This document shows positions 1 through 11,000 of a DNA stretch of 64,000 nucleotides, piece by piece (the first letter of the stretch is position 1; each line of letters opens with the position of its first letter). Position numbers and translations under genes: made by a program. Under the pieces are notes generated by a model. It did not search any database and was not told where the DNA came from. It saw nothing but the letters and a program-made list of their open reading frames with translations. The DNA comes from Siderastrea radians (lineage: Eukaryota > Cnidaria > Anthozoa > Scleractinia > Rhizangiidae): NCBI GenBank assembly GCA_964017195.1, contig OZ024897.1:39804336-39868335 (forward strand). Reading direction: 5' to 3'.

Positions 1-258
1 AGATCCCTTAGCAAGCTTTGATCTGGTCAGTAGGCTAGCATTAGCTATTATAGTTTAAAAGCATGTCTCAAGCCTTGTAGCAATGACATGTCTTGAGCTG
101 TCAAGTCTAGAAATCAACCACTGGTTGAATTTAAGCTGTTATAAATTGACATCTTACATTCCAGACATTTAGCCAAAAAATGAAATGCACAACACAATAA
201 ATAAACAAAAAAGCTGCACTCAGGGAGTTGTTCTTGAATCCAGCGATGCACTGGAGCT

Positions 259-590
259 TCCCTGGAAAAACATTTTAGTAGTGGACAATGAAAAAGCCAG
301 TGGTACAGCAAAAATGGATGTATTATTCCAATACTTTGGACAGCAATCTGTCCTTCTTCAGGTTACATGCACACAAAATGTTGAATGTTTCAAAGCTTAT
401 GATGGTTTTGGTTTTTGGTTTTGGTGATTCAACCAAAAACCATTGTCAGCTTTAATGTAACGATCAACATTTTGCATAACTTCCTTAAGAAAGACGGCTT
501 GCTGTCCAAAATATTGGAATAATACATCTATTTTTTCCTGTCCCACTCACTGGCTTTTTTCCTTGTTCACTGCTAAAACAAAAATGACCA
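259..590. repeat. Inverted duplication of a coding-like fragment
   Basis: Two arms of about 140 bp face each other across a short spacer (left about 262-418, right about 431-590). Read outward in their own orientation, both encode a related peptide: the left arm on plus gives DVLFQYFGQQSVLLQ, the right arm on minus gives DVLFQYFGQQAVFLKE followed by VMQNVDRYIKADNG. The arms differ at many positions, and the right arm has an in-frame stop just before the conserved block. I do not recognise the peptide. It may be a transposon-borne or captured exon duplicated head to head, now decayed. Confidence 0.55.
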
Positions 591-674
591 AATCTTCCAT
601 GAAAAAATTGATGTGACAGAGTTCAGTGCAAAGAAATTTCACACTTATCCCTCAGTGAGGGAATTGAAATACAT

Positions 675-730
675 TATATAGTAATAAATATTTTATATAG
701 TAATAAATATTATATAGTAATAAATATTTT
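675..730. repeat. AT-rich tandem repeat, about 3 copies
   Basis: Three near-identical copies of ATATAGTAATAAATATT follow one another. No gene context. Confidence 0.7.
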
Positions 731-735
731 TTGCA

Positions 736-2172
736 CATATTTTTCAACCCTAGGACAGCCAGATCTAGAAGACCAATATAAAACCATACATTGGATGAAA
801 AATGTCATCTTGCCTTTGTGCTCCTTGTAAAATGTTTCTGCCTCTTGTTGACTGAACTTTGTAACTTTTGATTGAATCACAAGGAATCCATTATCCTTTA
901 TGATAGTCTTTACGTCCTAAAAAGTGTGAATTCACAAATTTACCGTGACAATAAAAAAGTGAAAGGTTTATCATGACACTAATTTTCCCATATCAACTTT
1001 TCTTTATACATTCATTATGACCATTTTCCCTGAACGGGTATTTGAGCAAAGCTTGTGTAAGGATCGGAGGTGCCACTGGGTCAGTTAAACCTGACCATGT
1101 TTAAAACAAAAATCTTTGATTTTTCTAAACAATTTAAAAGCTTTGCAAACAATGCAAGGTTGATTACACAGCTAAAGGATGTGTTTTCTTTTATTTTGCC
1201 CAATATTTCAGTTAGACAGAACTATCGGTCATCAGTTGCTTGCATTTTCTGTAAATTGAGTTTTAAATTCCTGTTCCTAATCTACACAAAGATCCAGCTA
1301 CAAACTGCTCCTGTTTGTTTAAGTGGTCCACGCAAAGTACAAACAAGTCACATGATTTTTTCCTTTAGCACCAATTTATTAAGGCATAAATGCCTCATCT
1401 TGTGACCCTGTTTAAAGCAGTCAAAGGAAGGCATTCTACCTTTTAGGAGTCCCTTTAAAAATTTTCACAAGCGTCCCAATGAACTTTGTTTATGGGGAGT
1501 CCCCCTCCCCCAGAGTTATTTTATAACCACTAAATGCTGTGGGGGGTTGGGGACAGGGCAATGGGAGACTGGAAGAAAAGGGGGTTGGAAATGTACACGA
1601 GGCAGGAAAAGAGGTAGTGGGAAGTGGGATTCCCAAGCCCTGGGGGGGGGGGGGGGTACACAGGTACATTAGTGATAGGTAGATGCAAATGAGGCCAAAC
1701 TATTATACCCAAAGGAAATCTCATTAGGTTAAAACTGGACCAAAAAAACAATCCAGTGGCCCAAAACCCAACCTAAAAGAGTCCTTTTTAAAGCATCAAG
1801 AAAACAAAACAAAACAAAAAAAAAACAAGAGACTCTGAGACAGCTTAAGCGTGCATCTTTCTTTATACAACACGCATCTGCCTACCAGAACATTCACTGG
1901 AAAATATATAACCCACAAAAAGGCCCAAATAAAACATTTTAAACCCTAAGAAGGTCTTTGCACTTTTCTGTCACTAGTAACCTGGGTACCCTCTTGGGTT
2001 CCCAAGATGGCAGAAAGCAGGAAAAACAGGAAAAAAAGAAACATTGCAAAGTAGAGGTGGGAGTCCCCCCCCTTCACCCCACTTAGTTGATAATTTAAGC
2101 ATTGTACAGGGAATGCTCTGTTGCTTGCAAACAATAATATAGTAAATTAAATCACTGGTTCCAGATCTATAG
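736..2172. other. Intergenic stretch, no gene seen
   Basis: Only short unsupported reading frames here. The stretch contains a poly-G run (about 1642-1656) and G-rich low-complexity sequence, with no splice-site-bounded coding block or recognisable protein. Confidence 0.5.
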
Positions 2173-2174
2173 TA

Positions 2175-2337
2175 CAGTGGAACCCGATATAACAAACTTT
2201 CAAGGGACTAGGAAAATGTACCTGTTACAATAGCAGTTTGTTATATCGGTGTTCTTTTCCATACATTTTACTATAACTAGGTAGAGGAACATGGTTCATT
2301 ACAACGGGTCTTCATGATAAAGGGGTTCGTTATATAC
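2175..2337 (+). mobile_element. Pogo/Tigger-like MITE remnant
   Basis: The left end reads TA then CAGTGGAACCCGATATAAC, the type of terminus seen in pogo/Tigger-derived MITEs with TA target duplication. Toward the right, GGGGTTCGTTATATA is the decayed inverted counterpart, and it runs straight into the next MITE. Assignment rests on terminus similarity only. Confidence 0.5.
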
Positions 2338-2463
2338 ACTGTGAGTTGTCTCTAATTTTTGTGATAGCGATTGTGAGACAGGCAAAAAATATACACATGC
2401 ATGCATGAAATTTCAAGCCCACCCGACATATCGCTATCACCAGAGTTAGAGACTACTCACAGT
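2338..2463. mobile_element. Degenerate palindromic MITE (same family as 60537-60706)
   Basis: The ends ACTGTGAGTTGTCTCTAA and TTAGAGACTACTCACAGT are inverted repeats, and the interior shows GTGATAGCGATTGTGAGACAG against its decayed complement. Motif order (TCTCTAATTTT, GCGATTGTG, GGCAAAA, TACACA, GAAATTTC) matches the near-perfect palindrome at 60.5 kb, so this is an older, diverged copy. Confidence 0.75.
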
Positions 2464-3341
2464 CCATTTGTTATATTAGGTTTCCATTGTAAATACCTTA
2501 TCTTCAGAAAGAACAAAACTGTATTCATAGGAGGGCCATAGGAGGTGAGGGGGGGGGGGTGCATTTCTTGTCCTTCATAAAACAAACCTTTGTTAACCTT
2601 GTTAACCACAGAATAGTACTTTGGTTTGAGTCTGCCAGAGAGAATGTAAGCCTTCATGTGGTAATGTTTATTTTTTAAGGTTTTTTTGTTGTTGTTGTTT
2701 CTGACTGCTTGAGTTCATAAGAACACCCTTAACCATTTAATGCACCTATCAATGTAAACCCCGTGGGGGGTAGTGCGGGCAAGGGGAGGGGATTTGACGG
2801 CGAAGTCCATCCCCTCAGTGGGAGGTTTGATCGAGTACCTTTGCTCGGGTGTCGGGACATTTGATTTTTTCGACAGACAAACTGGGACCAAGATTAAGCG
2901 TGGTTACATGGCATCTTCTTTCTTGGCTTTGAAAAGTCCAGTTGTCTCTTGAAATCAAGTTTGAAAGATTCATAGTCTCGAGTGTAGGGCACCTTTTATA
3001 ACGATAGTGATCTATCGTCACATAAAAGTTCCATTAAAAAGTTCCAGTTTAAATCCGTTTTCATTGTTTATTAAATACTCTTACAGGCATGATGATGTAC
3101 ATCACACATGTTTTCTCGTAAGGGAGATAGGTTAAATCAAGGGAGCAACTACAGGATACGGGGCCATTTTTGAAGGTATTTAGATTTGGTGGCTCGTTTG
3201 GCTCGGCAGTGGATGAAAAGAACGAGAAATGAATTATTTGAGCGTTTTTTCGTCGTGATCAGAGTACGTACGATCTCGGACAAAAAAACGAATTTTGGAA
3301 TAATATACTGGAGAACGTTAACTATCTTATCTTCAAGGCTC

Positions 3342-3708
3342 ATGGCGAATTTTTCTCAGAATGGGCACTTCTTTGAGCCAATCGAAGTGCATTGTACGGT
3401 GTTGCTACATGGCAATCTCTACATGTATTCACTAGTAGCGTTAAATGTTCTTCTCTCCATCAACGCATCACTGGGGAATATTCTTATCTTTGTTGCTCTT
3501 TGCAAGGAATCTTCCCTTCATCCGCTATGAAAACTTCAGTCTGTTTCGTTGCCTAACACTTACAGATCTTTTCGTTGATGTTTTGTCACAACCTCTATTT
3601 GCTGTTAGTTTGATTTTCATAGCACATGAACGACTTCAACTTTGTTATACTGCTTCGAGCATAGTTAATATCGCTGGTAGAATTCTCAGCGCAGTGTCTT
3701 TGTGTACA
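3342..3708 (+). pseudogene. Truncated, frameshifted rhodopsin-like GPCR fragment
   Basis: From an ATG at 3342 the frame reads an N-terminal tail with a possible N-glycosylation site (ANFS). Helix I follows with the class A signature Gly-Asn in LGNILIFVAL, then the first intracellular loop KESSLHP. A frameshift near 3525 moves the sequence to another frame. It continues as FRCLTLTDLFVDVL (helix II with the conserved LxxxD), then SQPLFAVSLIF, a Cys in LCYTASS where the helix III disulphide cysteine belongs, and IAGRILSAVSLCT. It stops before the DRY motif, where element repeats begin. It cannot make a receptor. In cnidarians such orphan receptors of adenosine/melanocortin-like type form large families. 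The parent gene is not in this window. Confidence 0.8.
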
Positions 3709-4020
3709 AGAACGAGAAATGAATTATTTGAGTGTTAAGTGTTGGGTGTATACATGTGGTGGCTCGTTTGGCTCGTCAGTAGATAAAAAGAACGAGAAAT
3801 GAATTATTTGAGTGCTCAAGTGTTGGAACGAGAAATGAATTATTTGAGCGTTAAGTGTTGGGTGTATGTATGTGGTGGCTTGTTTGGCTCAGCAGTGGAT
3901 AAAAAGAATGAGAAAAAGGATTATTTGAGCGTAAGTGTTGGGTGTACACTGGTGTATGTATGTGGCACTGGCTCCTTTGGCTCAGCAGTGAGCAAACAAG
4001 CCAAACGAGCCAGCTCGTTT
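3700..4020. repeat. Degenerate tandem repeat inside the GPCR-carrying element
   Basis: Units of roughly 50-80 bp share GAACGAGAAATGAATTATTT, GTGTTGGGTGTATGTATGTG and TTTGGCTCAGCAGTGGATAA. One further copy lies upstream at about 3187-3243, on the other side of the GPCR fragment, so the fragment interrupts the array. Confidence 0.75.
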
Positions 4021-4320
4021 GAAGATGTGTGTAAGTGGCCCTATATTCTGTAGTTTAGCCAAATCAAGTTTGTGAGCTTCATACCAAGTTTAAGTCACCA
4101 GTTATTAAAGGTATGAGCACAGCTCGCCTTTTATTTGGTATTTTGCCCCTGGGTGGGCATTTTTAACTACATTTGGTGAACGTATGCTTCCCCACCCTTG
4201 GGCAATTGCCCAAAATTTTTACTTCTTGGTCAAATCCCCACCCCTTGCCCGCACTCCCCCCCCCCCCCTCCCCAACGGTGTTTACATTGATAGGTGCATA
4301 ACCCCTGTTAAATGGTTAAA

Positions 4321-5051
4321 TTGAAATCCAGCTTGGGCAGCTTTCTCACCTTGGTTCTAACAGGGTGCATCATCAAGTCTGGTTTCAGAATTGCCAGCGT
4401 TAACTGAAGTCGACTTCGCCCCACGACGCCCATGCCAGAGAATCAAACACAAACAGAAATCAACTTAACGCTTGCTCTAAAAGGTCACGACGTGCGGAAC
4501 ACGTTTTTGCCAAGAATTACAAAATAAAAACTTTCATTCCATTGCAAGAACTTCATCTGATTTTACAAAAGCAACTCCATGAAGTTGAGAAAAGCAAGAG
4601 ATTCTGACAACAAAGCCTCGCCCGTTTGTGTTGTTGTTTTCTTGCGTTTGTGCATTCATTTCCTCCAGGCGTTACGCGCGTGAGGGCTTCATGGGTTCCG
4701 TATGCGTTACTTCTACTTTCGTTCCCAGTTTTCCCAGGGTTGCACGTCACACTACGACTTTACAACGTTTACAGTACAACAATTTATCCTAGAGAAGCAG
4801 TGTAAAAAATTTAGCCTTTTTGTCCATAATTTGGTATGGAAAATGAAAAGAAAAAAGTTTTTTACGCTTTATTTTAAGATTGTTTTCTTGCGTCACGGGG
4901 AAAATCGCGTTACATTTCGTCACACGTTTACTTGTACTTTCGTTTCCAGTTTTCCCGGGATTCTCGAAAAGCAGAACGATCGGAGGACGATCGAAGGATC
5001 GGGGTGGGGTTTCGTGGAGATCAGATGGATTTCACTGTTTGATCCCGCAAG
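4321..5051. other. Spacer upstream of first membrane-protein gene, probable promoter and 5' UTR
   Basis: No coding block is supported. Two blocks resemble each other (about 4700-4740 and 4900-4965: GCGTTAC...CTTTCGTT(T/C)CCAGTTTTCCC), a local duplication. The start codon of the next gene follows at 5052. No TATA box was assigned. Confidence 0.35.
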
Positions 5052-8000
5052 ATGCCTCCAATTTTAGCAAACTTAAGGAGACGCAAAACATGGAAGGAAA
5101 CTTTCTTCGATGCTTTGCAAGTTGTCCACTTTCTGGTGGCGATGGGTTTCCTCTGGGCAGGAATTGTCGAGTTTATCAAAAATCCACCGTATTTCGATGC
5201 ATACGGTGACGCTTCAACGCTCAACGACCTCCCCGAAGGATTGTTTGAGGTAACAGTCAATGAAGTTCTCCTCTGATCAAAACAAAATATTTCCTTTTTT
5301 TAGTTAGTTGTCGTTTGTTATTAAGCTTATGTTTTACTCTCTTTTTTTACATCGACTATCCTGCGTAGCACTTTTCCGGATTTCTCACGCATAGACTGCA
5401 ATTTTCCAGAGCCCGCGTATAAGAAAACGTAAGCTTAGGCAGTACGGGTAGTCTTTCTTAAAGCTTATTTCCCGCACATCTCTCTCTCGATTTTTATTCA
5501 TATCTTCAATGCATCAGTCATTTCCAGCAGTGCCCATCCCCCCCCCGGGCCGACCCCGGGGCATTAGCATTTTTTGAAAACAAACTGTTCAAATGCCCCG
5601 CGGTACAGGTAAAAATATAAGTTGATTTCTTAGTTTTCGAGATCTCCATTCTAATCAAGGCTAAATCAGACCAAACTAAGTCTGAAATAAGTCTGATTTC
5701 TGTGTATTGCTTCAGTGATCATTAGTTCTGTGGATCTACCGTCTCATTTTGTCCTCTTTAGACAAAGTTAATCACAAATTTATCGTCCTTGCCCAATAAA
5801 CTTATCACTGAAAGGAAGTGACAGTACCGTGATGTGAAATCGCAAGGGGGGGGGGGGATGGGCACCGCTGGAATTGACTGATGCATAACTTAGATGTGAA
5901 AAGATTTTATGTGTCAAAATGTTTCTTGCAGAATTTGGAAACAACGTCCTAAAAGAATCCAATATCAGAATCCACTATTTGTGATCTATTGTTTATAATT
6001 GAATCTGCGTATAATTAATTCTCCTGGTCACGTACAAAATCATCCATGGCTTTGCTCCAGCCTATTTAAATGAGCTGCTACTTAACTACATGTCTCATCG
6101 TTTACTATGATCAAGTAGCTTAAACCTATTGTCTATTCCAAAGACTAAAACAGTTAACCATGGTGACAGATACAGATCCTTCTCAGTCATTGCACCAAAG
6201 CTCTGGAATGGCTTGCCCATTATAATCAAACAGTGTTCCACAGTTGACTCTTTTAAATTGAGATTAAAAACTTTTCTTTTTAACAGTGTCTATAGCTAGA
6301 TTAGGTAAATAACTTATTGTAAAAAGCATTAAGACTTCCATACGTTGTAAAATGCGTTTTTAAGCACCTTGTTATTATTATTATTAAATGAAATAAATAA
6401 TGGCAATTAATAAGAAAGAATGGAGTCCAGTTCAGTCTGTAATCAAGTGAGTAATAACATTGGACAAATGCATAGCAGGAATCACAAGTATGATTACAGA
6501 CCAAATTGGGCATGAAGCCCCCTCCCCCCCCCCCCCGACCAATTCTAAATGTGGGAACCTGGGAGTGAAGGGGTAGGAACTGGGAAAAAAGGGGAAAGGA
6601 ACCAGGATAAAAGGGGATGGGAACTGAGACAGGAGGGGATGGGAACTGGGAGAGAAGGGGTGAGAACTGGGAGAGAAGAGGATGGGAACCAGGATAAAAG
6701 GGGATGGGAACTGAGACAGGAGGAGATGGGAACTGGGTGACAGGGGATGGAAACTAGGAGAGAAGGGATGGGAACTGGGAGAGAAGGGGGGGTAGAAACC
6801 AGTCTGAAAGGGGATAGGAACTGGGAGAAAGGGGATGGCAACTGGGAGAAACAGGGACCAGGATAGAGGATTAAAGGGGATGGGCAGGAACTGGAAGATA
6901 GGGGGGCGGGAACTTGAATAAAGTACCATTAGCGACGTGGTGGGATTTAGAATGATAAAATAGTTGCAGCGCAGACAAAAGCACAAAGATGGGAGCCACC
7001 AACAAAGTGATGGGAATGGGGAGAAAATGGCATGGGAACCCTTGTTATTGGGCTAATTTCTGAAATTTCAAAAATCAATTTGAACATGGACTGCATTTCA
7101 TTACTTGTAGGCAACTTTTGAATTCAATGAAACCCTGTCTTAGTTATGACCACCCTGGTCACTTTAACAGCTAGAGTTGCACTGAGTCCTTTTTCTCAAC
7201 CTTTGACAATCAACCACATGTTTAATTTCAGACTGATCCAAGAAATATTAACAGAGAGGTGAGTAATTATTTCTTTGATCACTATAATACCAGCGATCAA
7301 GGAATAAATAATAAATAATAAATAAATTTAAAATTTGTATTGCGCGGGTTCCATACAGAAATGCTCACCCCAGCATTACAGTAATGCAAATGAAAATTAC
7401 AGAAGAGAGAATATAGCACCACCCAGTGCAGTAGGGGCCTGGGGGCTAGTCAGCCTTAACACATTTTCACACCACTGCATCTCCCCTTTATACAGAAGTC
7501 TAGTTTTGCCACTGGTATGCCAGAAGTCATTGCTCCACAAATGAAACATGGAAGATTAAACCCTTAATTCAATTTGCTGTATGACATATTGTGTGACTCA
7601 GCCAATCTGAAATGATGCAAAAGCAGCTAAAGATTTATTCAGCTCTGTAAGTTGTGCAGTAACAGTCATAGAGCCATCGTGCATGTCTGTGAGACAGTAT
7701 AAAATGTAGGTTAATAATCAGGATGAAAGACTGCATCATGATCATGATCATACAGATTGACTGTGTTTTTTCTTTGTATGTGCCAACAATTGAGACAAAC
7801 TGCTTCTGTGAAGCCCATTTTTCAGTTTCTACCTTAGCTAAAAGCCTGGTTCCTGGGAAGTTTTGATAATCGACTGCACAAAAAGCACTGCAAAATCTTA
7901 TATATATAGACAAATTGTTTACTTGCAAGAGGCAACAAGGAGCAACAAATTTGGTAACAACAAAAATAATAACAAGTAGAACAAATTTATTCCAAAGAAA

Positions 8001-11000
8001 TTAATAATAATAAATAATTATTAAATTAATCTTGCTCTACCTACATCTGATAGAGATTCTTTTATGGTAAGATAGATAAAACAAATGTAATGGTTTGATT
8101 CAATAAGAGTACATAGTCATAGAAAGAGAGAAATTGTGTTAATAATGGATGGAAAATATTGGTATCTAGAAAATCACAACTTGCTTTTTAGCTCATTTCA
8201 CTTTGACCATAGTTGTGTGTCTTCTTGCAGCAAGCTCTTCGTCTTATGGATTTTCCAATCCTTGCCATGCTGTTTGTAAGTACACACTTACAAGTTAACT
8301 GTTTTGTTTTGTAATTACATTAATTAACAGATAAACTAAAGGTTTTGTTTTTATTTGTTCTAAAGTTATGGTAATGAAAACTTAGTATATTAAGTTCTGC
8401 TTGATTAAGATGGTGAGTGAAAACTGCCAAGAGCATTGTCCCTGAAGGGGTTGGGAAATAATGAAGAAAAGCTTTATCACCCTGAGGCATCCATTTTTTC
8501 CCTCCACCACAATTTGGTACTAAAACTGAATGTAATTTATCTTGCAGGCCTATTTTGGTGTGTGCTGGTGGTTGAAGTTTCAGGGACTCGCATGGCTTTT
8601 AACAGCTTGTATTACCCTTGTGTTGCTTTGCTTCTTTGTTGTTAACTTCTGGGCCACTGAATTGTTCGACTGGAGGTACACTTTTTAAATCAATTATTAC
8701 ATGACAAGCTTTAAGAGACAATATCAAGCCTTGGGGGAGTAACAAATTTTGCTTTCCTAATTTCCTTGTTGTTTTGCCAAAGTGCCACCAAAAAGTTGGT
8801 CAAAGTTGCACATGGCCGGCAAAACAACAACAACAACACCAACTAAGAGAAATTAAATACTTCTCCCCTCTGGACGGGATGCTTTAATTGCAGGGTCAAC
8901 TCCAGCAGTTTGTGTCTAACACCAATTTGTACACCTGAGTGGAGAGAAATGGTGCAAAAAAGGGTTTCTCGTCTTAGGGCCGATTTTTTCTTGCGACTGT
9001 CATATGCGACTTGCTGCTCGCGTCAGGTGAAGATCATAAACAACTGGTCATTCTAGCATTGTGGCTACGACTGTCGTATGGTTTTAAAACGTTTCAAAAT
9101 CTACGATATCTTGTGTGTTGTGTGCAACTGTTGTGAAGTTGTTGTACGCCTGATTTAGATGACACAATTCGTGTTGCAGACATGATGTGAGCAAGTCCCA
9201 TACAACAGTATTGTATTACTAAGCAAAAATCATACCATCTAAATCAGCCCTAAGAAAATAACATTATGTAGAGAACAGGCCTTGAACAACCAACCCTCTG
9301 ATGATCAGAGAGGTGCCATCAATGATATAACTGACAACCTAAATAAATGTACAGTATGTCCTCTGCTTATTGGCACTTTGTGGTAACTTAATAGTCAGAC
9401 AAATCTATTTATGTTTTAATTTTATTATTTTTGTATCCAAGGTATTACAGTCAAAGAATGAAAGGACTTGAAACCCAAGTGTTCACCATCACATTATCAA
9501 TCACAACAACATTTATTGTACTGTTTTACAAGAGGAAGAAAATGCCATTCAAATTTAAGGTGATTTTAACCCTTTCACTCCCAAGAGAGCTTAAAATCAA
9601 AATTCAAGACGAATCCCAAATTTCATGTGTAAAATACTGAAATATAAAAAGTGTCATGTGAAAGTACTGCTGAAGAGGTTTCATTTGAATGGTAACACTA
9701 TAGGATTTCATCCACAGAGCCAGATGTCAGAATCACCTGAATGTCTCCATAACTGACTCTGGGAGTGAGAGAGTTAATGAGTTGGTGTGATGTCCATTGG
9801 ACTAACCAACTAAATAAAATAATATAGGTGTAGATGTAGATGTCAAATACACCATGGATTGTTTGGGCAAATTAGACAGACAGCACTCTGTTTCAAGTGG
9901 ATTGACTGAGTCCTCTTAATAATGAAGTGCAGTGTAGAATGTGAAAATTTTTCCAATAAGGGCCATGCCCACCTCTTTTCATGCTTTTAAGGTGGTACAA
10001 TATTAACTTTAAAAACAGAGCTCTACATATTTCCCAATCATCTTCCTTGTGTCTGAAGATAATTACACCAAAGCCCACTGGCTTTCAATAGCATTTATTT
10101 TAGTACTTGACATTTTATCAATAACATTAATCAAATTAATTTGTTTAAACCTGACTAATTTCCTTTATTTCACAGTCCACTCTGCCAATCAAGCCATTTG
10201 GAAAACTTCATGTGTTCTGCAACTTTGCAGCAATGTTTGTGATAGTTTACTTCTGTCTAATAATATGGTTCTCTAAGCTTTACGTATCCTGGTCCTGCTT
10301 TAAAAACTACAAAGAAGTCTTGCAGTTATGCCGGAGCACAAACATGGTGAGCTTTCACTCAAAATTTACATCTGGAGTTTAACTGAGCATCTGGCCCTGC
10401 CATGTAGCAAAATGTGACAAATAAAAAGATATGTACACACATTTTAATACCGCACAAATTCCAAAGTTCACAACTTAACCAACAGTTGCATTTTACACTG
10501 GCTCAATTAATATTGCTGGCTTCTCTTTTAGATTCAGTCTCTCTTCTGCCCCAAGGACTGGGAGGACATTTAGGCAAAGTCTTATTTCATTCAGTACCGC
10601 CAAAGCTATATTTTTGCACTGCTGTTACTGAATTATATCAATTATTATATCAATGGTAATAGCCCAGTGTGTACAAAAGTCAGGATTGTGGTTTGAGATT
10701 AGTGTATAAGGGAGAGGGTCAGGATTGTGTTTCACAGACAAAAAAAAAATAATTTCAGTAAGTTCCAATTCATCATCTTTCACAATATTTTGCTTGGTGG
10801 TTTTAAAATCACTTTCACAACAAACTAAAAATTCAGTTCTTGCTTATGTAACCATGAGCCATGGCCCATGGCTACTTACATAGCAAATCACATTTCACAA
10901 GGAAAACAACAGCCGTATCTCGTTTCGTGCCAGAAAAATATGGCAAATCATGGCTCTTGAAAATACCCCTTACTCCCCCTCTGTAAAGTGTTACCATTTG

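Larger units (their letters stand above)
3142..4060. mobile_element. Nested element with 8-bp target duplication, carrying a GPCR fragment
   Basis: The direct repeat AAATCAAG (3134-3141 and 4061-4068) flanks imperfect inverted ends: left GGAGCAACTACAGGATACGG then GGCCA; right, read on the other strand, GGCTAAACTACAGAATATAG then GGCCA. Eight-bp duplications are typical of hAT transposons, but the termini are not a classical hAT end, so the superfamily is an inference. Inside are a broken GPCR fragment (3342-3708) and several copies of a unit with TTTGGCTC and GAACGAGAAATGAATTATTT, placed before and after the GPCR piece. The repeated TTTGGCTC motifs, in both orientations near the ends, could be subterminal transposase-binding sites. 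Confidence 0.65.
2733..4315. mobile_element. TTAA-flanked inverted-repeat element (piggyBac-type target site)
   Basis: TTAA at 2729-2732 and 4316-4319 flanks inverted ends: left CCATTTAATGCACCTATCAA then TGTAAACCCCG; right CGGTGTTTACATTGATAGG then TGCATAACCCCTGTTAAATGG. A second inverted block follows inside: GTGCGGGCAAGGGGAGGGG at left and CCCCACCCCTTGCCCGCAC at right. No transposase was found, so it is non-autonomous. The TTAA duplication suggests piggyBac or Kolobok machinery. A second element (3142-4060) sits inside it. Confidence 0.7.

Noticed and set aside
6432..6986. 184-codon open frame on minus
   Set aside because: It is the read-through of a G/C-skewed minisatellite; residues are Pro/Ser/Phe repeats with the same period as the DNA.
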